Assembly (NCBI GenBank): GCA_034440575.1
Contig: JAOTOL010001468.1
Coordinates: forward strand, 144,501 to 208,500
Source of the DNA: Imbricaverruca yamaguchii
Taxonomy: Eukaryota; Arthropoda; Thecostraca; Neoverrucidae
Length of the DNA stretch: 64,000 nucleotides
Direction: 5' to 3'
Part shown: piece by piece, positions 35,756 to 48,929 of the stretch
Position numbering within the stretch: the stretch's first letter is position 1
Layout of the letters: each line of letters opens with the position of its first letter
Notes under the pieces: model-generated
Databases searched by the model: none
What the model was told of the DNA's origin: nothing
Seen by the model: only the letters and a program-made list of their open reading frames with translations
Program-made: the position numbers and the translations under genes

Positions 35756-36436
35756 TGGCGTATCTGTCGGCTGACTTTTCTCATAAGGTCTGCCGTCCAC
35801 ATCCTGAAAGACAGTTCCGTGAAATTGAGCCCACTTTTATTAGTTCGTAAATCATACGCCAATGGTGTGATCAATATCAAAGTCATTTCTGGCGAAGTGT
35901 TGACGCCATGGGGTTTCCGATGCCGGCCAAGGGAACACCCACGTGTAACTCAGTTCCGCCTCGATCCAGCCGGCAGCTGGGACCTCGTGGTGAACATTCG
36001 ATGAGAACTGTGGAAGATATGGCAGTACTGACACCATGTTTTAATAGTTCGTGGTCGCATCGGAAGATACTGACCATGTTATAACATCCGGAGCAGTGGC
36101 ATACTGTGACATAACATGTGCTGTTACAACGGAGTCATGCGATTCATCCAAATCCACTCGAGTCCTATTGAACTCTGGTATTGTTGGCGAGGAACTCGTA
36201 TACCACTATCACAGACAATCGCAACCAGAAGTGTGCTTTATTTGGGTAATTTGACGCCGCACACTCAAACATGGGATATATGAGACCGGATTCGGCATGG
36301 GAGCCACTCTCTGGAATTAGTGTCTGTAAATAGTTAATTGAAACTGCTGAAACTAGTTAAGTATGCTACCACTTGCTTTGGCACACAACGGTGCAGCACA
36401 TCACTATGCTACAAGGTGCTGCTATTATCCTTTTAT
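35756..36436. other. Gene-free interval
   Basis: No supported feature. Confidence 0.35.
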
Positions 36437-36452
36437 AGGGGCACGTGCCCCT
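36437..36452. other. Perfect 16-bp palindrome
   Basis: AGGGGCACGTGCCCCT equals its reverse complement and contains the E-box CACGTG. A related GGGGCACGCATG lies at about 36618. Together they could be the ends of a roughly 200-bp foldback-type element, but I see no target duplication. Confidence 0.5.
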
Positions 36453-36660
36453 CATTCGATATGCGCTATCGCCAGAGCAATCGGGATTTTCAAATGCCCT
36501 GATTTGGCACAATATTTGTCTTTAAAATTAACTTGATATACCCAACCAATTGTTTCACAAAGTACCCCCATTGCCCCTGCATTAAACCGACGTAGCGGTA
36601 CGCAGTCATCCGACCCCGGGGCACGCATGTCACGTGGCGTGACGACGTAACCACATGCCG

Positions 36661-36728
36661 GGTCACGGTGGTTCACGGCTGTCACGGTGGTTCACGGCTG
36701 TCACGGTGGTTCACGGCTGTCACGGTGG
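36661..36728. repeat. 19-bp tandem repeat (TCACGGTGGTTCACGGCTG)
   Basis: Three and a half nearly perfect copies. Confidence 0.93.
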
Positions 36729-37502
36729 TGGAATCGCTTCTCTTTAAACACAGACTGCGAGCACTTTATAAAAACAACGTATTGGAACGAAAGCTGACAA
36801 AGTTCCACAAACAAACAAAATAAGCAGCAGGTTTTAATCTGGGGAAAGGAATTAGAGCATCAAGCACTGGAACAAAAAAGTAATTAAGGTTGCGAAAGCT
36901 TAACGGTTGGCCGGTGCATTGTCTGCGCCCGGTGGCGTAACTGTTTGTTTTCTTTTTGCCTTGCGTACGAGGTTTTGCGTACTGTACGCATATCTTGCTG
37001 CGTAGCATGCTACTCAGTTTCATGAAGACGCATCCTACTACTCAAATACTCTGCTCACTGACGACAGCGTTGTCTACGTAGTATGCAAGCAAAAGACACA
37101 AATAAATATTCGTTGTGTATTTAATGTTCCATAAAGGCAATTGCGTACCGGTGGTGTGGCACCAAACATAAAGCGCTTTCCAAGAAATGCAGCGCATCTA
37201 AACTGTACGTTGACTAACATCCTGAAGTCTGTTGCTAAACAGTCAAGCCAACAGTATCGTTACTAATTGTTTTTGTTATCAGTTTCTACTATCTCATGTT
37301 ATAATTCAGTGCGATTACAGGTAAATGAACCTCCTCGGACTGTATGGTCCAGGCAGAAGAAGAAGAAGTTCATTCCGGGAGCGACAGGACGTCTGGTTTC
37401 CACACGGATGGAGGAAATTGGTGCTGCGAACGTCATTGGTGGGTGCATGAGTGCAGCATGGGGTCATATGATAGGGCCAGCATATGGTCACTCTATTCAT
37501 AT
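36729..37502. other. Gene-free interval
   Basis: No supported feature. Confidence 0.35.
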
Positions 37503-37615
37503 CCTTATCTCTATCTCTATATCTATCTCTATCTCTATCTCTATCTCTATCTCTATCTCTATCTCTATCTCTATCTCTATCTCTATCTCTATCTCTATCT
37601 CTATCTCTATCTCTA
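37503..37615. repeat. (TATCTC)n microsatellite
   Basis: About 18 hexamer copies. The period is a multiple of three, so the Ile-Ser, Tyr-Leu and Asp-Arg frames are artefacts. Confidence 0.97.
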
Positions 37616-38987
37616 ATTCTTTCTATATCATGTATTACATTGTGATTATTTTGTATCTTTCCTATTGTTATTAACAGTATCGATCCCTTTCCTACTTGTG
37701 CCACTATATATTTATCTTCTTTTAGGACCCCTATTTTAGGTCCCCGGTCATTCTACCCAATCCTACAGGGCACCACCCACACACAGGCAGTTGGCAATCA
37801 GAGGTTTATAGAAGACGTCCCCAATACAAGTTTTTTCCGTGTCGGCTGTAATGTAGCGAACAAGTTTTTGCATTCAGCAATATGTCGCTTGGAATCCTGT
37901 CCTAGTTTTGCGCTGGAATTAATACCGAGTAGAAGCCGTGTCGCAATAGTTTTGTCCCGAGCAGTTTTTTTTTCTAAATTATCAACTGCAGCACAGTTCC
38001 GCAGATCACCCGCGGCTGACAAACGTTCAGCAGCTGTAATTTGCTGATGAGCTTCGTATGGAAAACAAACAAGATTTACTGACTCACCGTGACCCTGACT
38101 ACTGACACCACTCTCATAGCCATGACGCAACCGACCCGTGAGAGTTGGATAACCCGGACGTATTCAGCAGGCATCGTGCAAGCTATTTGTGGCCGAATTT
38201 TCAGTACTACAGGGAATGCAAGGGAAAATTTCGGCTGGTTGAGACAGGAACCTTCGCCTAACAAAAGTCGGATGACGTGCCGCGGTTTCTTCTGATGTTC
38301 ATTCACTGACCTCGTTTGGTCACAACTTTCCTGACCCTGACAGCCGACGAAGCGAGAGATGCAATCAAGTGTAAATCAATGTCGCTTAGAACTGTGTACA
38401 TGCTGTGCACAGTTAAACGTATTGTGTACATACTGTCACAGGTCAACGTACTATATACACTACACTGTAGTTTGACTGAGCCAAACAATCCACCAGATAG
38501 GCCCGATTTTAGCCACTCCATCGCCGGGCATTGCCATTCATGGTGCTATGGTCATCGGCATTATCCGGGTCAATGCTGCTAAAGTATTCTGGTGTTCTGA
38601 ATACTTTAACAGTTTATTGGTTTAATTGGTTCAAGTCATTCGTGGCATTCTGCTCACTGACACTAACCGGGCCAATGCTGTCCAAGTACAAAATGCACAT
38701 TATCTTCGCCAACTTCCTGTCATGTTTCATCTTCAAAACCCAAATATGTCACAGGAAATATATCGGCATCTCTAGAGCATTGGAGGTCGACACGAACTCA
38801 GGAAACTCTGAGCAATAAATGTCTCATCTGACACCATGAGTATCATAAAGAGCGCTATAAACAAGACAAGAAAGCCAATTCAATGTTTGGGATATTACAG
38901 TTCCTTACCAGCAATTCACTTCAAATGGTCATCAAAGTGTTTCAACTCATATAACGAGTTCATTTAACTGGTTATTGTTATGTGACG
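37616..38987. other. Gene-free interval
   Basis: No supported feature in 1.37 kb. Confidence 0.4.
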
Positions 38988-39321
38988 TTATATCACGCGC
39001 CTTGGAGGGGGGCGAAATCCGCCCACATCTCCGGTTTTTCGTGGATAACTCCAGATTTTACCGGCCGACATACGCCATTGTTTGTGTACCTGCTAATAAA
39101 TGACCGGCGAGTTGCATAAAGCAAGAAAAATGAAAATCGACGGAATATTTTTCGAATTAGGTGTCGTTAAACTAAACATATTTTTTCAGCGCCAGACCAC
39201 AAATATCGGCGCTGATGCGCTTCCAGTATATTACCAAAAAGGAAGTGTTCTTGGCAAAACTAGCGACTTGTTTGATGTGCATTGTCATGCTACATTGTTT
39301 CAAAGGTATGTCATGTCACCG

Positions 39322-39343
39322 AGGTCAAGTCAGGTCAAGTTCA
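39322..39343 (+). promoter_or_regulatory. DR4 plus DR0 half-site cluster
   Basis: AGGTCA (39322-39327), AGTC, AGGTCA (39332-39337), then AGTTCA (39338-39343). The second tandem unit keeps AGGTCA-AGTTCA at 39696-39707. Pattern seen directly; binding is inferred. Confidence 0.45.
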
Positions 39344-40107
39344 TGACAGGTTAACACACGCTCTGGAGGATGGATGGCGAAATCCGCCAACCCCTCAGAT
39401 GTTTCGTACATACATCCATACTGTATCGGCCGATATACGCCAAATTTTTGCGCACCTGCTTAGAAATGATCAGCACATTGTTTAAAGCAAGAAAAATGAA
39501 AATCGGCCGAAAAGTTTTCAAGTTAGGGGCCGTTAAATAAAAACAATTCGCAGCGCCAGACCACAAAAATCGGCGCTGATGCGCTTCCCGTATATTGGCA
39601 AAAGGGAAGTGTTCTTGACAACACTAGCGGCTTGTTTCATGCATATTGTTATGATATATAATTTAAAAGTCACGTTAGGTCGCCGAGGGCAAGTCAGGTC
39701 AAGTTCATGACAGGCTAATGGAACCATGTTTGGTCAACTGGAATATTGTCATAAATGCAAATGACTGTCATGCGATTGAAGCCACTTTGCATGTTACTCC
39801 CTATACATCCGGAAATCTACTGTTTGTCATTGTGTGCCTAAGCGTTTCCATTCTTCATTTATGTATTTTAATCCTTTTTTCGAAGCCGATTGTGCCGAGC
39901 CGCCCAACGGAGCAGCCGGGTAGGTAATGACCTGATAGAGTGCTCTATATAGGTTGTCTGAGGTTTTCGATGCAATCTGGCATCTGTATTGCATCATTAG
40001 TAATGCCCAAAGCATCATTAATGCCAATTTTGGAGCATTCAAACACAATCACAGCAATCCATAGCAATGACAAGCAAAGCCACGTAAAACCAGAACATTT
40101 TATATTT

Positions 40108-40145
40108 TGACCTCATTTGACCTTGAAGATATTGACCTAAGGTCA
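40108..40145 (-). promoter_or_regulatory. DR4 and everted half-sites near the element's right part
   Basis: On plus, TGACCT (40108-40113) and TGACCT (40118-40123) are four bases apart, the second overlapping TGACCTTGA, the complement of the ERR/SF-1-type TCAAGGTCA. TGACCT-A-AGGTCA follows at 40133-40145. Confidence 0.45.
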
Positions 40146-40261
40146 TGAACTGTGCACACAATAGAGTTAACTATCGTGCCCATCCACCCTGCGTATTTTG
40201 TTGCTCTAGCCTTCATAGGAGCTGAGATCTTAAGGGGACGGAAACCACCCTCCAGTGCGCG

Positions 40262-41040
40262 TTATCATCAGAGGCCCTCCAGGGCACGTGATATATGATG
40301 TGTGACGTAGACTTTCAGGAGAGCTCAATAGCTGTGTTTTGCATCAGAAGAATGTTATACATGCTCCATGTTTTGTATTCGCGTGCGGTTTTTTCCATGG
40401 ATTGGTTAAGCCTTCAGATATTAGATAATGTTCGATAACGGTCGAGTAGGTGATATACCTAAATTCGAGCCAGATTACAGGAGTGGGCTTTCTATTGTCC
40501 CTGCCAGAACATTTTATGCTTCCATTGTGAGGCATATTGAATATTCGTAGGCGTTACAATGTGTGGTTTTCTTCAGATCCATGTAAAATCACCTCTGCAT
40601 TACGAATATACACAACACCCATCTATGCATACACACATACATAATTAATAAATGAATAAATAAATGAATAAATAAATGAATAAGAAAAAAATGTATATAT
40701 ATGTATATATATATATATATATATATGTAACGTGCATTGGGCTATGTGCACACTCCCAACAACTACAATATCCGTTTTGTCTAGGATGTTCCGCAGATGC
40801 AGATATGTATGTGTCCACTTCGTTCATGTAGCATAACAAATTAATCTACGTGAATGGGAGTGGTGACCAGACCAACTAAAGGGTAGTTTGTAGCTAGTGT
40901 ATCTATTGCGGCAAAGTTGTGTCGGTTAACGAATTCACAGTGTCACGTTTGCTCACACTGGTCCAACTACCATCTCGACAAACTTCTGGCGGGAACATTT
41001 ATTGGTTCCTTTTGAACGCGTATTAAGCACAGCGGCTGAC
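40262..41040. repeat. Gene-free interval with AT-rich microsatellite
   Basis: TGAATAAATAAA-type repeats and a TA run occupy about 40645-40730. Otherwise nothing recognisable. Confidence 0.6.
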
Positions 41041-41044
41041 ATAT

Positions 41045-41812
41045 GCTATCAATACACAGCGGTACCGAACACAGCGGTACCAACACACAGTGGTGCCAAC
41101 ACACAGCGGTACCAACACACAGCGGTACCAACAGACAGAGACTAACACGTGGTACCAACACACCGCGGTACCAACACACAGCGGTACCAATACACAGCGG
41201 TACCGACACACAGCGGTAACAACACACAGCGATAACAACACACAGTGGTGCCAATACACAGCGGTACCAATAGACAGCGGTACCAACGGACAATAAATGG
41301 TACAAGGGTACCAACACACAGCGGTACAATACACACGGCTGTACCAACACACAGCGGTACCAACACACAAGCGGTAAACACGCGGTACCAACACACAGCG
41401 GTACCAACAGACAGCGGTACCAACAGACAGCGGCACCAACAGACAGCGGTACCAACATACAGCGGAACAACAAAGAAAAATGAGGGGTACCAACACACAG
41501 CGGTACCAACACACAGCGGTACCAACACACAGCGGCACCAACACACAGCGGTACCAACACACAGCGGTACCAACATACAGCGGAACCAACACACAGCGAT
41601 ACCAATATGCAGGGGTACCAACACACAGCGGTACCAACACACAGCGGTACCAACACACAGCGGCACCAACACACAGCGGTACCAACATACAGCGGAACCA
41701 ATACACAGCGGTACCAACATACAGCGGCACCAACACACAGCGGTACCAACATGCAGGGGTACCAACACACAGCGGTACCAACACACAGCGGTACTAACAT
41801 CAGCGGCTGACA
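41045..41812. repeat. 16-bp satellite (ACCAACACACAGCGGT), ~47 copies
   Basis: GGTACC spans each unit junction. A 16-bp period gives a 16-residue peptide in every frame, hence the 200- to 310-residue frames. Variant units (ATACAGCGGA, ATGCAGGGGT, CAGCGGCACC) recur in the same order in 41480-41760, a higher-order repeat of 8-9 units. Confidence 0.96.
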
Positions 41813-42390
41813 CGTGGTACATACCAGGTGGCTGCGTGTAAAGGGGTGACAAAGACAGCCTACGGTAATGGCAAGTGACAGTGATGTCGCGTTTTGGTAA
41901 ATCTGCACGGTCGTCGGTGACCTTCGTGAAAGGGGTTACTATTGTAACGCTTCGGGAGCGCCAGCAGTCAGCATTTCAACAAAATGGCATTATTCCATAT
42001 GTCCAACATATGACTGTTGCGGACGTGTAGTCCCCGATTCATGCTGCCGGGCAATTGTGTGGTGCTTTGTTGTCGCTCACAATAGTGGAGAGTTTGATTT
42101 ATTTCCGGTGCTTATGTACACCCGTGCTAATAAAGTACTTCTATTGCATGTAAAGAGCTCGTAAAGTACCATTAGGCATTCATTAAGTGTATCTAAAGTA
42201 CTTGCTGCATGCGATTCTGCTCTTCAGGATCTATTAGTGCGCGGTCTTAGCAGCTTCAAGCTTTTTCGGCCATAATGTGTGATGTCATTGCGTCCCGTTA
42301 TTTGGCGCCCCACTAAGCGTTGTTTACTTTCTCTGCACCAGCCGAATCAATATGTGATGTATTGGTGAGCGTTGGATGAGCGAGAGCTGA
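41813..42390. other. Gene-free interval
   Basis: No supported feature. Confidence 0.35.
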
Positions 42391-42395
42391 ATGCG

Positions 42396-42560
42396 GGCTG
42401 TGAGGCTCCAGTGCTACAGGCACATGGTTGAGCACTGCACTATCGGTCGGCAGAGGGCGGTGGTGGTGGCAGAAGGCGGACTGTGAGGCTTCAGTATAAC
42501 AGGCACATGGTTGAGCACCCCGCCCTATTGGTCAGCAGGGGGCGGTGGTGGCACAGTCGT
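42396..42560. repeat. Tandem duplication, ~85-bp unit
   Basis: GGCTGTGAGGCTCCAGT, AACAGGCACATGGTTGAGCAC and GGGGCGGTGGTGG appear in the same order in both copies (about 42396-42480 and 42481-42560), with small indels. Confidence 0.85.
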
Positions 42561-42894
42561 GCCCGCTGTGCGAAGTCAGCGAGACGTTCCGCTTCATTTA
42601 AAGTGGCACGGCTCGAGACATGCTGCCTGGCCTATCTATATCCTATTATCCAGTCTGCCGTCCTATCTTGCACTGTCCCGTCTGTCACCCGAGGTATTTT
42701 TACTTATTGACCGTGACAAAGCGTGCCGGCTTGGAAGCTACGTTAGCCTGAAAACTGTTTTCCGGCCAAATAAGTTACGTTAGGGGGTCAAAGGATGGAG
42801 CTAAGTTACGATCTAACGTGTTTGTCTAGAGAACATTTATGGTAATCCGGCTGGTGCACGCCCGGCGGAATTTACCCGAAAAGTTTTTGGTTTT

Positions 42895-43060
42895 CTACTA
42901 TCGCGTCTCCCACCACATATTCTATCATCCAGTCTGTCGCCCCATATCCTACTATCCAGTATGTTGCCACATTCCCTATCATCCCAAACGACGCCCCATG
43001 TTCTACCATCCCAAACGCCACCGCATATTCCACCATCACGTGCGTCACCCCACCTCCTCC
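42895..43060. repeat. ~30-bp minisatellite (CCCCATATTCTACCATCC)
   Basis: Five diverged units of the type CGCCCCATATTC(T/C)A(C/T)CATCC. Confidence 0.75.
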
Positions 43061-43319
43061 ATCATAACGATCTGTCAGTGGTCACAGGCCCTATCCCGAG
43101 GTCAGTGATCGTCTATGTACACATTGAGCACCTCCAGCCGCCTGAATACCGGATGGACCGCGGTGATCTCCCTGATCCTTCAATCTTCTCGCCCATCTCA
43201 AAGTTGATTACCTTTGCAACATTTATGAAAGTGCTGCAGATGGCGGGCCGGCCAACGGAGCTATTCGCCGGCCACAGATGACGTCGGCAGATATTCAGCC
43301 GACCGTCGACCGGGCAGTC

Positions 43320-43815
43320 TGTCGACGAGAAACCGTCGGCCAGCTGCCGACCAGCTGTCGTGCTACGGTTAGCTAGCTGTCGGGCTACTGTTGTCCGGCT
43401 GTCAACCAGCTGTCAACGAGAAACTGTCGACCAGCTGCCGACCAACTGTAGTACTACTGTCGGCCAGCTGTCAGACTACTGGCAGTCAGCTGTTGGTCAG
43501 ATGTCGACGGACAACTGTCGGCCAGCTGTCGGCCAGCTGTCGGTCAGTTGTCGGTCAGCTGTCGGCCAGCTGTCGGCCAGCTGTCGGTCAGCTGTTGGTC
43601 AGCTGTCGGTCAGCTGTTGGCCAGCTGTCGGACTACTGTTGGCTGGCTGTCGGGCTACTGTTGGTTAGCTGTCGGGCTACTGTTGGACGGCTGTCGAGCT
43701 ACTGTCGGCCGGCCATCGGCCAGCTGTTGGCCAGCTGTGACCAGCTGTCGGCCAGCTGTTGACCAGCTGTCGGCCAGCTGTCGGCCAGCCGTCGGTCAGC
43801 CATTGATCATCCGTC
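43320..43815. repeat. 11-bp satellite (CAGCTGTCGGC)
   Basis: About 45 imperfect copies. Each has CAGCTG and most have TGTCGG. The frames CRPAVGQLSAS and similar are repeat translations. Confidence 0.93.
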
Positions 43816-44345
43816 GGTAAAAGTGTTGTACCTAGTACAATTTGCTGTAGCTGGAACATCACCTTTTGTGGACGCCGCACCAAATGCCCCTCAATTTATC
43901 CAATGCCGTGCCGGCAGGACAAACCATGCATAAATTTGCACCCCAGACCGTAGGCCGCAGCACCAAATCGCTTGGCAATTTGCCCACATATGAACCGATC
44001 GCCGAGCACGCCAGCCCACTTCAGACGGTCATCACCGGTGAACAAATGGCAAGCACACTACGGGCGGGGCATGGTCCGGGGCACGATTGGGACGTCGTTG
44101 GTCGGGCCGATGCGAGCCGGGCACTGAGCACCAGTCCGGCCCTCCACGCTGTCCCGGTCGTCAGCCTCGTCTTGACAAGTGCAGCGCAAACACGACATCC
44201 GGCCCCTGCCGCGGCACGTCGTGTCGCGTATTTGTGGAACGGCTGAGTCCACACCGTGTCCGGATTACTTCCGCAGAATTTCAGGTTCGTTTGAGCTGCA
44301 TCGTCGACGGCTGCGTGGAAGTATTCCGGCGCCGTACCTTGAGAT
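43816..44345. other. Gene-free interval, GC-rich
   Basis: The 126-residue frame at 43866-44246 is opposed by minus frames and has no domain. I do not support it as a gene. Confidence 0.4.
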
Positions 44346-44349
44346 GGGA

Positions 44350-44695
44350 CTGAGCAGCGGCTGGCTGACGGCCGGCTGGTGGTTGGCTGACGGCCGGCTG
44401 ATGGCTGGCTGATAGCCGGCTGACTGACTGGCTAATGGCTGACTGACAGACGACTGATGCCCGGCTGACAGACGGCTGAGAAAAGCTGACTGGCGACCAG
44501 CTAAAAGATTGTCTGATGCCGGGTGACGGCTGGCTGGTGGCCGGCTGATGCCGGCTGATGCTAGCTGACGGCCGGGTGAAAGGTTGGCTGACGGCCGGCT
44601 GACAGCTGGCTGACGACTAGCTCAAGGCCGGTCGATGCCCGGCTGACGGCTGACTGACAACTAGCTGACGGCCGATCGACTGCTGGCCGGACTTA
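44350..44695. repeat. Degenerate 11-bp repeat (GGCTGACGGCC)
   Basis: Diverged GGCTGA(C/T)GGC(C/T) units, many with GCCGGC. Perhaps a sister of the array at 43.3 kb. Confidence 0.8.
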
Positions 44696-44783
44696 ACTGT
44701 GACGTAGGCAAGGAAGTATTTGCAAATGCTATGTACGAACTGGCATACATAATAAGCGTATTTGTGGCTTTCCTCGCTATATC

Positions 44784-44800
44784 AGGTCAGGTGAAGTTCA
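44784..44800 (+). promoter_or_regulatory. DR5 half-site pair (AGGTCA-N5-AGTTCA)
   Basis: AGGTCA at 44784-44789 and AGTTCA at 44795-44800 with five bases between. This is the spacing and half-site choice of classical retinoic-acid response elements. It is isolated and function is unproven. Confidence 0.4.
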
Positions 44801-45039
44801 AATGTCCAGCACGATGACGATGCTTAACGACAGTTTGAGTACTAGGTCAGCTTCGATCAGTTATCAGCATGAAGTATACCAGTGTGGTACTAATATATGC
44901 AGAGCCCATGGTCACTTTCTCAAGTTGGCTTATGTCACTTGTCAGCATGAAGTTGTTGTTGACCTGAAAGGGTATACATGATGCGTCGTGCAGGGAACTC
45001 CAATAATTGCACAGTAGGTAGCAAAGCTGGTCAATTCCA

Positions 45040-45970
<931 letters not shown>

Positions 45971-45999
45971 ACACATCTTCTGATGCACCTCTTTCGACA

Positions 46000-46175
46000 T
46001 TTCACCTCCGAATTCCCGGCCGTGGTGTTTTCGCATGCGCCAGACGTGACAGGTGGCGGGCGGGGAGCGCGCCGACCGGACTATTTCCGTCGGCTCATCC
46101 GGACCCGTCCGCATAAGGTGCATATTTCACCCGCGAATTCAATCACCGGCCGTCGGGCAGATATTGAATAAACCA
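46000..46175. other. GC-rich island
   Basis: CpG-rich patch between the CT tract and AT-rich sequence. No domain. Confidence 0.3.
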
Positions 46176-47757
46176 ATATGGCAGATGAGATGTTTTCCCC
46201 GGGGGAAATGTGCCGTATTGATCCGGCTCGGCTTAGCCGCCGCGGTAAATACGGATTACACGGCGAAGAGGAAGCACAGGGGGATGGAGGATAGGAGTAC
46301 CGGAAATGCGGCAGTAGGAAGGAGGCATGGCCGACACGAAATGGCGCGGACAGTGAGATCAGCGTGATAAACTCTGGTCATAAACTGGCACTAGGGAACA
46401 GCTCAGTGTTCTTCTCAACAACAGGAAAATGAGAGTTTGAACGCGGAACGAAAAAACAATGAAGGAAATAAATCATGTTATTTTGGCTCAAAACATCGGA
46501 ATTTTTTTCTTCAATATTAGGCTACACAGTGGCATTAAAATGTTTCCACCCTAGCACTGGATCAGTTCTATTGGCCATTTCTATGCTTCGTAGATCATCC
46601 TTAGATATTCCTCAGGTACAAGACCAACAAGACAAGAATAAAATTGAATTGCGATAATTTGAACCACAGTAGCGTCATCCAGCAGGTACTCGAACTTTGC
46701 AAAGATGTTGGTAGACGGTGTAAGGCGTGGGCAGTCATACCATTGTGAAGCTTTGGTGGGAGGGGGCATTCGAGTTTCGAGATCTCACCAACTGGACTAA
46801 TTTATTTAAATCGCCTCTCTCGAACGCTTGCATCCTGTTCTACATATTCATGAAACAATACTTTGATACATCGAAAACGGCGGGTGCAGGAGGTAAGCAA
46901 ATAGAGATTTGTTCACCATTGCCACTTTTATGCACTATAGCTCCTAGGATTTTTCTCAGATTCGAATCCAAAGGCTGTCAATCGACTCCAAATTAATAAT
47001 GTTTTGATTGTGGGTTAATGACGGTCAACTATGAAAATGATAGGCTTATACGGGGAAACAGAAATTGAGTGACATATCTTTCGCCAGGAGAAGTAGCTGT
47101 GTAATCAACTCAACCATTCGGCATATGCATGTAGTATTCTAGCAATAGTATACGGAAAGCAATATTATATGGATAATATCATGCGAAATGTCTACAATTA
47201 AAAATATCAGAATATAGGCGAAGCCAGGGACACAAAGATCAGCCATGTGATATGATTATCCTGGATTCGTCTGTGCCCACAACTTATTGTTTATGAACAG
47301 TGCATAAAACGTGTGGAAGAATGCACGCATTCTGAAACCTCATGGGCAGTCAGGGACTCATGGACTACTTACTACCTCCTCACCAATTAATATGAACCAT
47401 CCCTTTTACTTCAACACACCTTGTCTATGTCTCCTCCTCCAGAGCTTGCCTTGATCCACTTACGACGAAAAGTTTCAGAACTCGTCATAACGCGATAAGA
47501 AACGGCGAGCAACAAAACTTGAATTTGGTTTCAGAACCTCCCCGGCGTCCTTTAGACCATAGGTTTAAATACACCTATCACCGCCTTCGTCATCTCTTGT
47601 CGCTTCCATTGTCATGACATCCACCGTCTGCATCGTCATACCCATTGTCATTTATGTTGCCGGGACTGGAGTGCAGTGCTTGCTGATATGTATGCTTAAA
47701 TATTCGTGCTTGATCTTGTAAGCTGCTATGTACGCTGTCGCTTCTGCTAACATCTAT
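46176..47757. other. Gene-free interval
   Basis: No supported feature. Confidence 0.4.
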
Positions 47758-47885
47758 GCTGAGATGCTCGTTCTTTGTATGTTGAGATGTTCGTTCTTTG
47801 CATGTTGAGATGTTCGCTCTTTGTATGTTGAGATGTTCGTTCTTTGTATGTTGAGATGTTCGTTTGTATGTTCGTTCTTGCTCAA
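47758..47885. repeat. ~23-bp minisatellite (TGTTGAGATGTTCGTTCTTTG)
   Basis: Five copies, the last one truncated. Confidence 0.9.
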
Positions 47886-48925
47886 GTAGGTTGTTGTGTT
47901 GGCTGCCGCGTCTGCTCTCTGACCTGTGTGGTATTAGTTAGACTGAAAGGAGTTGCCCTTTGCTGATCGGTTCCATCCATTCTGTTATTGAAATGAAGGT
48001 CATTGAATGATGGCAATCCACATTCCACCATCCGTGCCTTCAGGCGAATGGAGAATCAATGGTGATCTCTACTGAATTCAGGTGAAATTTTAACACGATT
48101 TCTCTCAGGTGTTTAATGTGATCCGGCAGTATGAGATTAGGTGTTAACACCAATGTTCCATGAACCGTCAAGTTATCAAGGTCGTGAAGTATAAGTTTGG
48201 TGATATCGAAGGCCTGTTTTCTGGAAGGTTCTGCTACTTATCTATTTTAATGGCAATGGTTTTCATCGGATTTTTGTAAACCAGGAACAGTCGACATGTG
48301 CATGAGAATGCGACATTCTCATGAGAACTGTGTGGCCGATTAAAATATCTGTGACGTCACAAATGAGGAGGTGAACAATACTCGGCTGTCGACGATTAAA
48401 CATTGTGCACAGGAGAGTGTCGAGGTTGTTTTAAGCCGGGCTTTCATGCAAAGGGCGAAGTAGAGTGCATTACGGGAACGGCGCTAATATTCTTGTTTGT
48501 TTCAAACCACGGTAATGCATCCATTAGTAGTAGCCGTATTCCTCCGCGTCCAAAGGCTCGACAAGATCAGAAAGTTGTTCAGTGATGTTGCACTCTGAAA
48601 CGGTCCGCTTCTCGTCGCTGGTGGTCAGGGGCGGGTCCAGCAATTGCAATGGGAGGGGCAGGCGCGCATGTCCGGATGGGTGCCGCTTCGAAAATACCTG
48701 GAGTGGTGCCTATGGCAACAAAAATCGATGATGGGCGAGTGCACTCGGGTCTTCCCGGAGAGCCACCTTTCCTTCCAATGTGGAGCTTTTCCTGGCCGGA
48801 GGACCCCCAACTTCCCATGGGGGAGCATATGCCCGAGTGACCCCTTTAATTTGCCCTTGCTGACGGTGCGGCTTACTCGTGACGACACAGCATGTACCAC
48901 TGCAGCTGCGATATTGGATCTGTAT
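47886..48925. other. Gene-free interval, one hAT-like motif
   Basis: CAGGGGCGGGTCCAGCAATT at about 48627-48646 resembles a hAT terminal repeat. I found no partner end or duplication. Confidence 0.35.
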
Positions 48926-48929
48926 GCGT

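Larger units (their letters stand above)
38992..40261. mobile_element. TTAA-type element with internal tandem duplication
   Basis: The left end reads CACGCGCCTTGGAGGGGGG, then the hairpin GGGCGAAATCCGCCC. The right end, read inward on minus, is CGCGCACTGGAGGGTGG. A 360-bp segment is present twice in tandem (about 38992-39350 and 39355-39714). The second copy starts TTAA-CACACGCTCTGGAGG, so each unit carries a terminus. Both units share TGAAAATCG(A/G)C, CGCCAGACCACAAA(T/A)ATCGG and GGAAGTGTTCTTG(G/A)CAA. The outer flanks are TTAT on both sides, a possible decayed TTAA. There is no transposase frame. Confidence 0.75.

Noticed and set aside
34339..35886. 515-residue minus frame and 351-405-residue plus frames
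   Set aside because: 24-bp satellite with a stop-free unit in several frames; simultaneous openness on both strands argues against coding.
36437..36640. Foldback element between two GGGGCACG motifs
   Set aside because: The second motif is only partly complementary and no target duplication is visible; only the palindrome itself is listed.
48627..48646. hAT element from its left terminus
   Set aside because: Only one end-like motif; no partner terminus or 8-bp duplication found.
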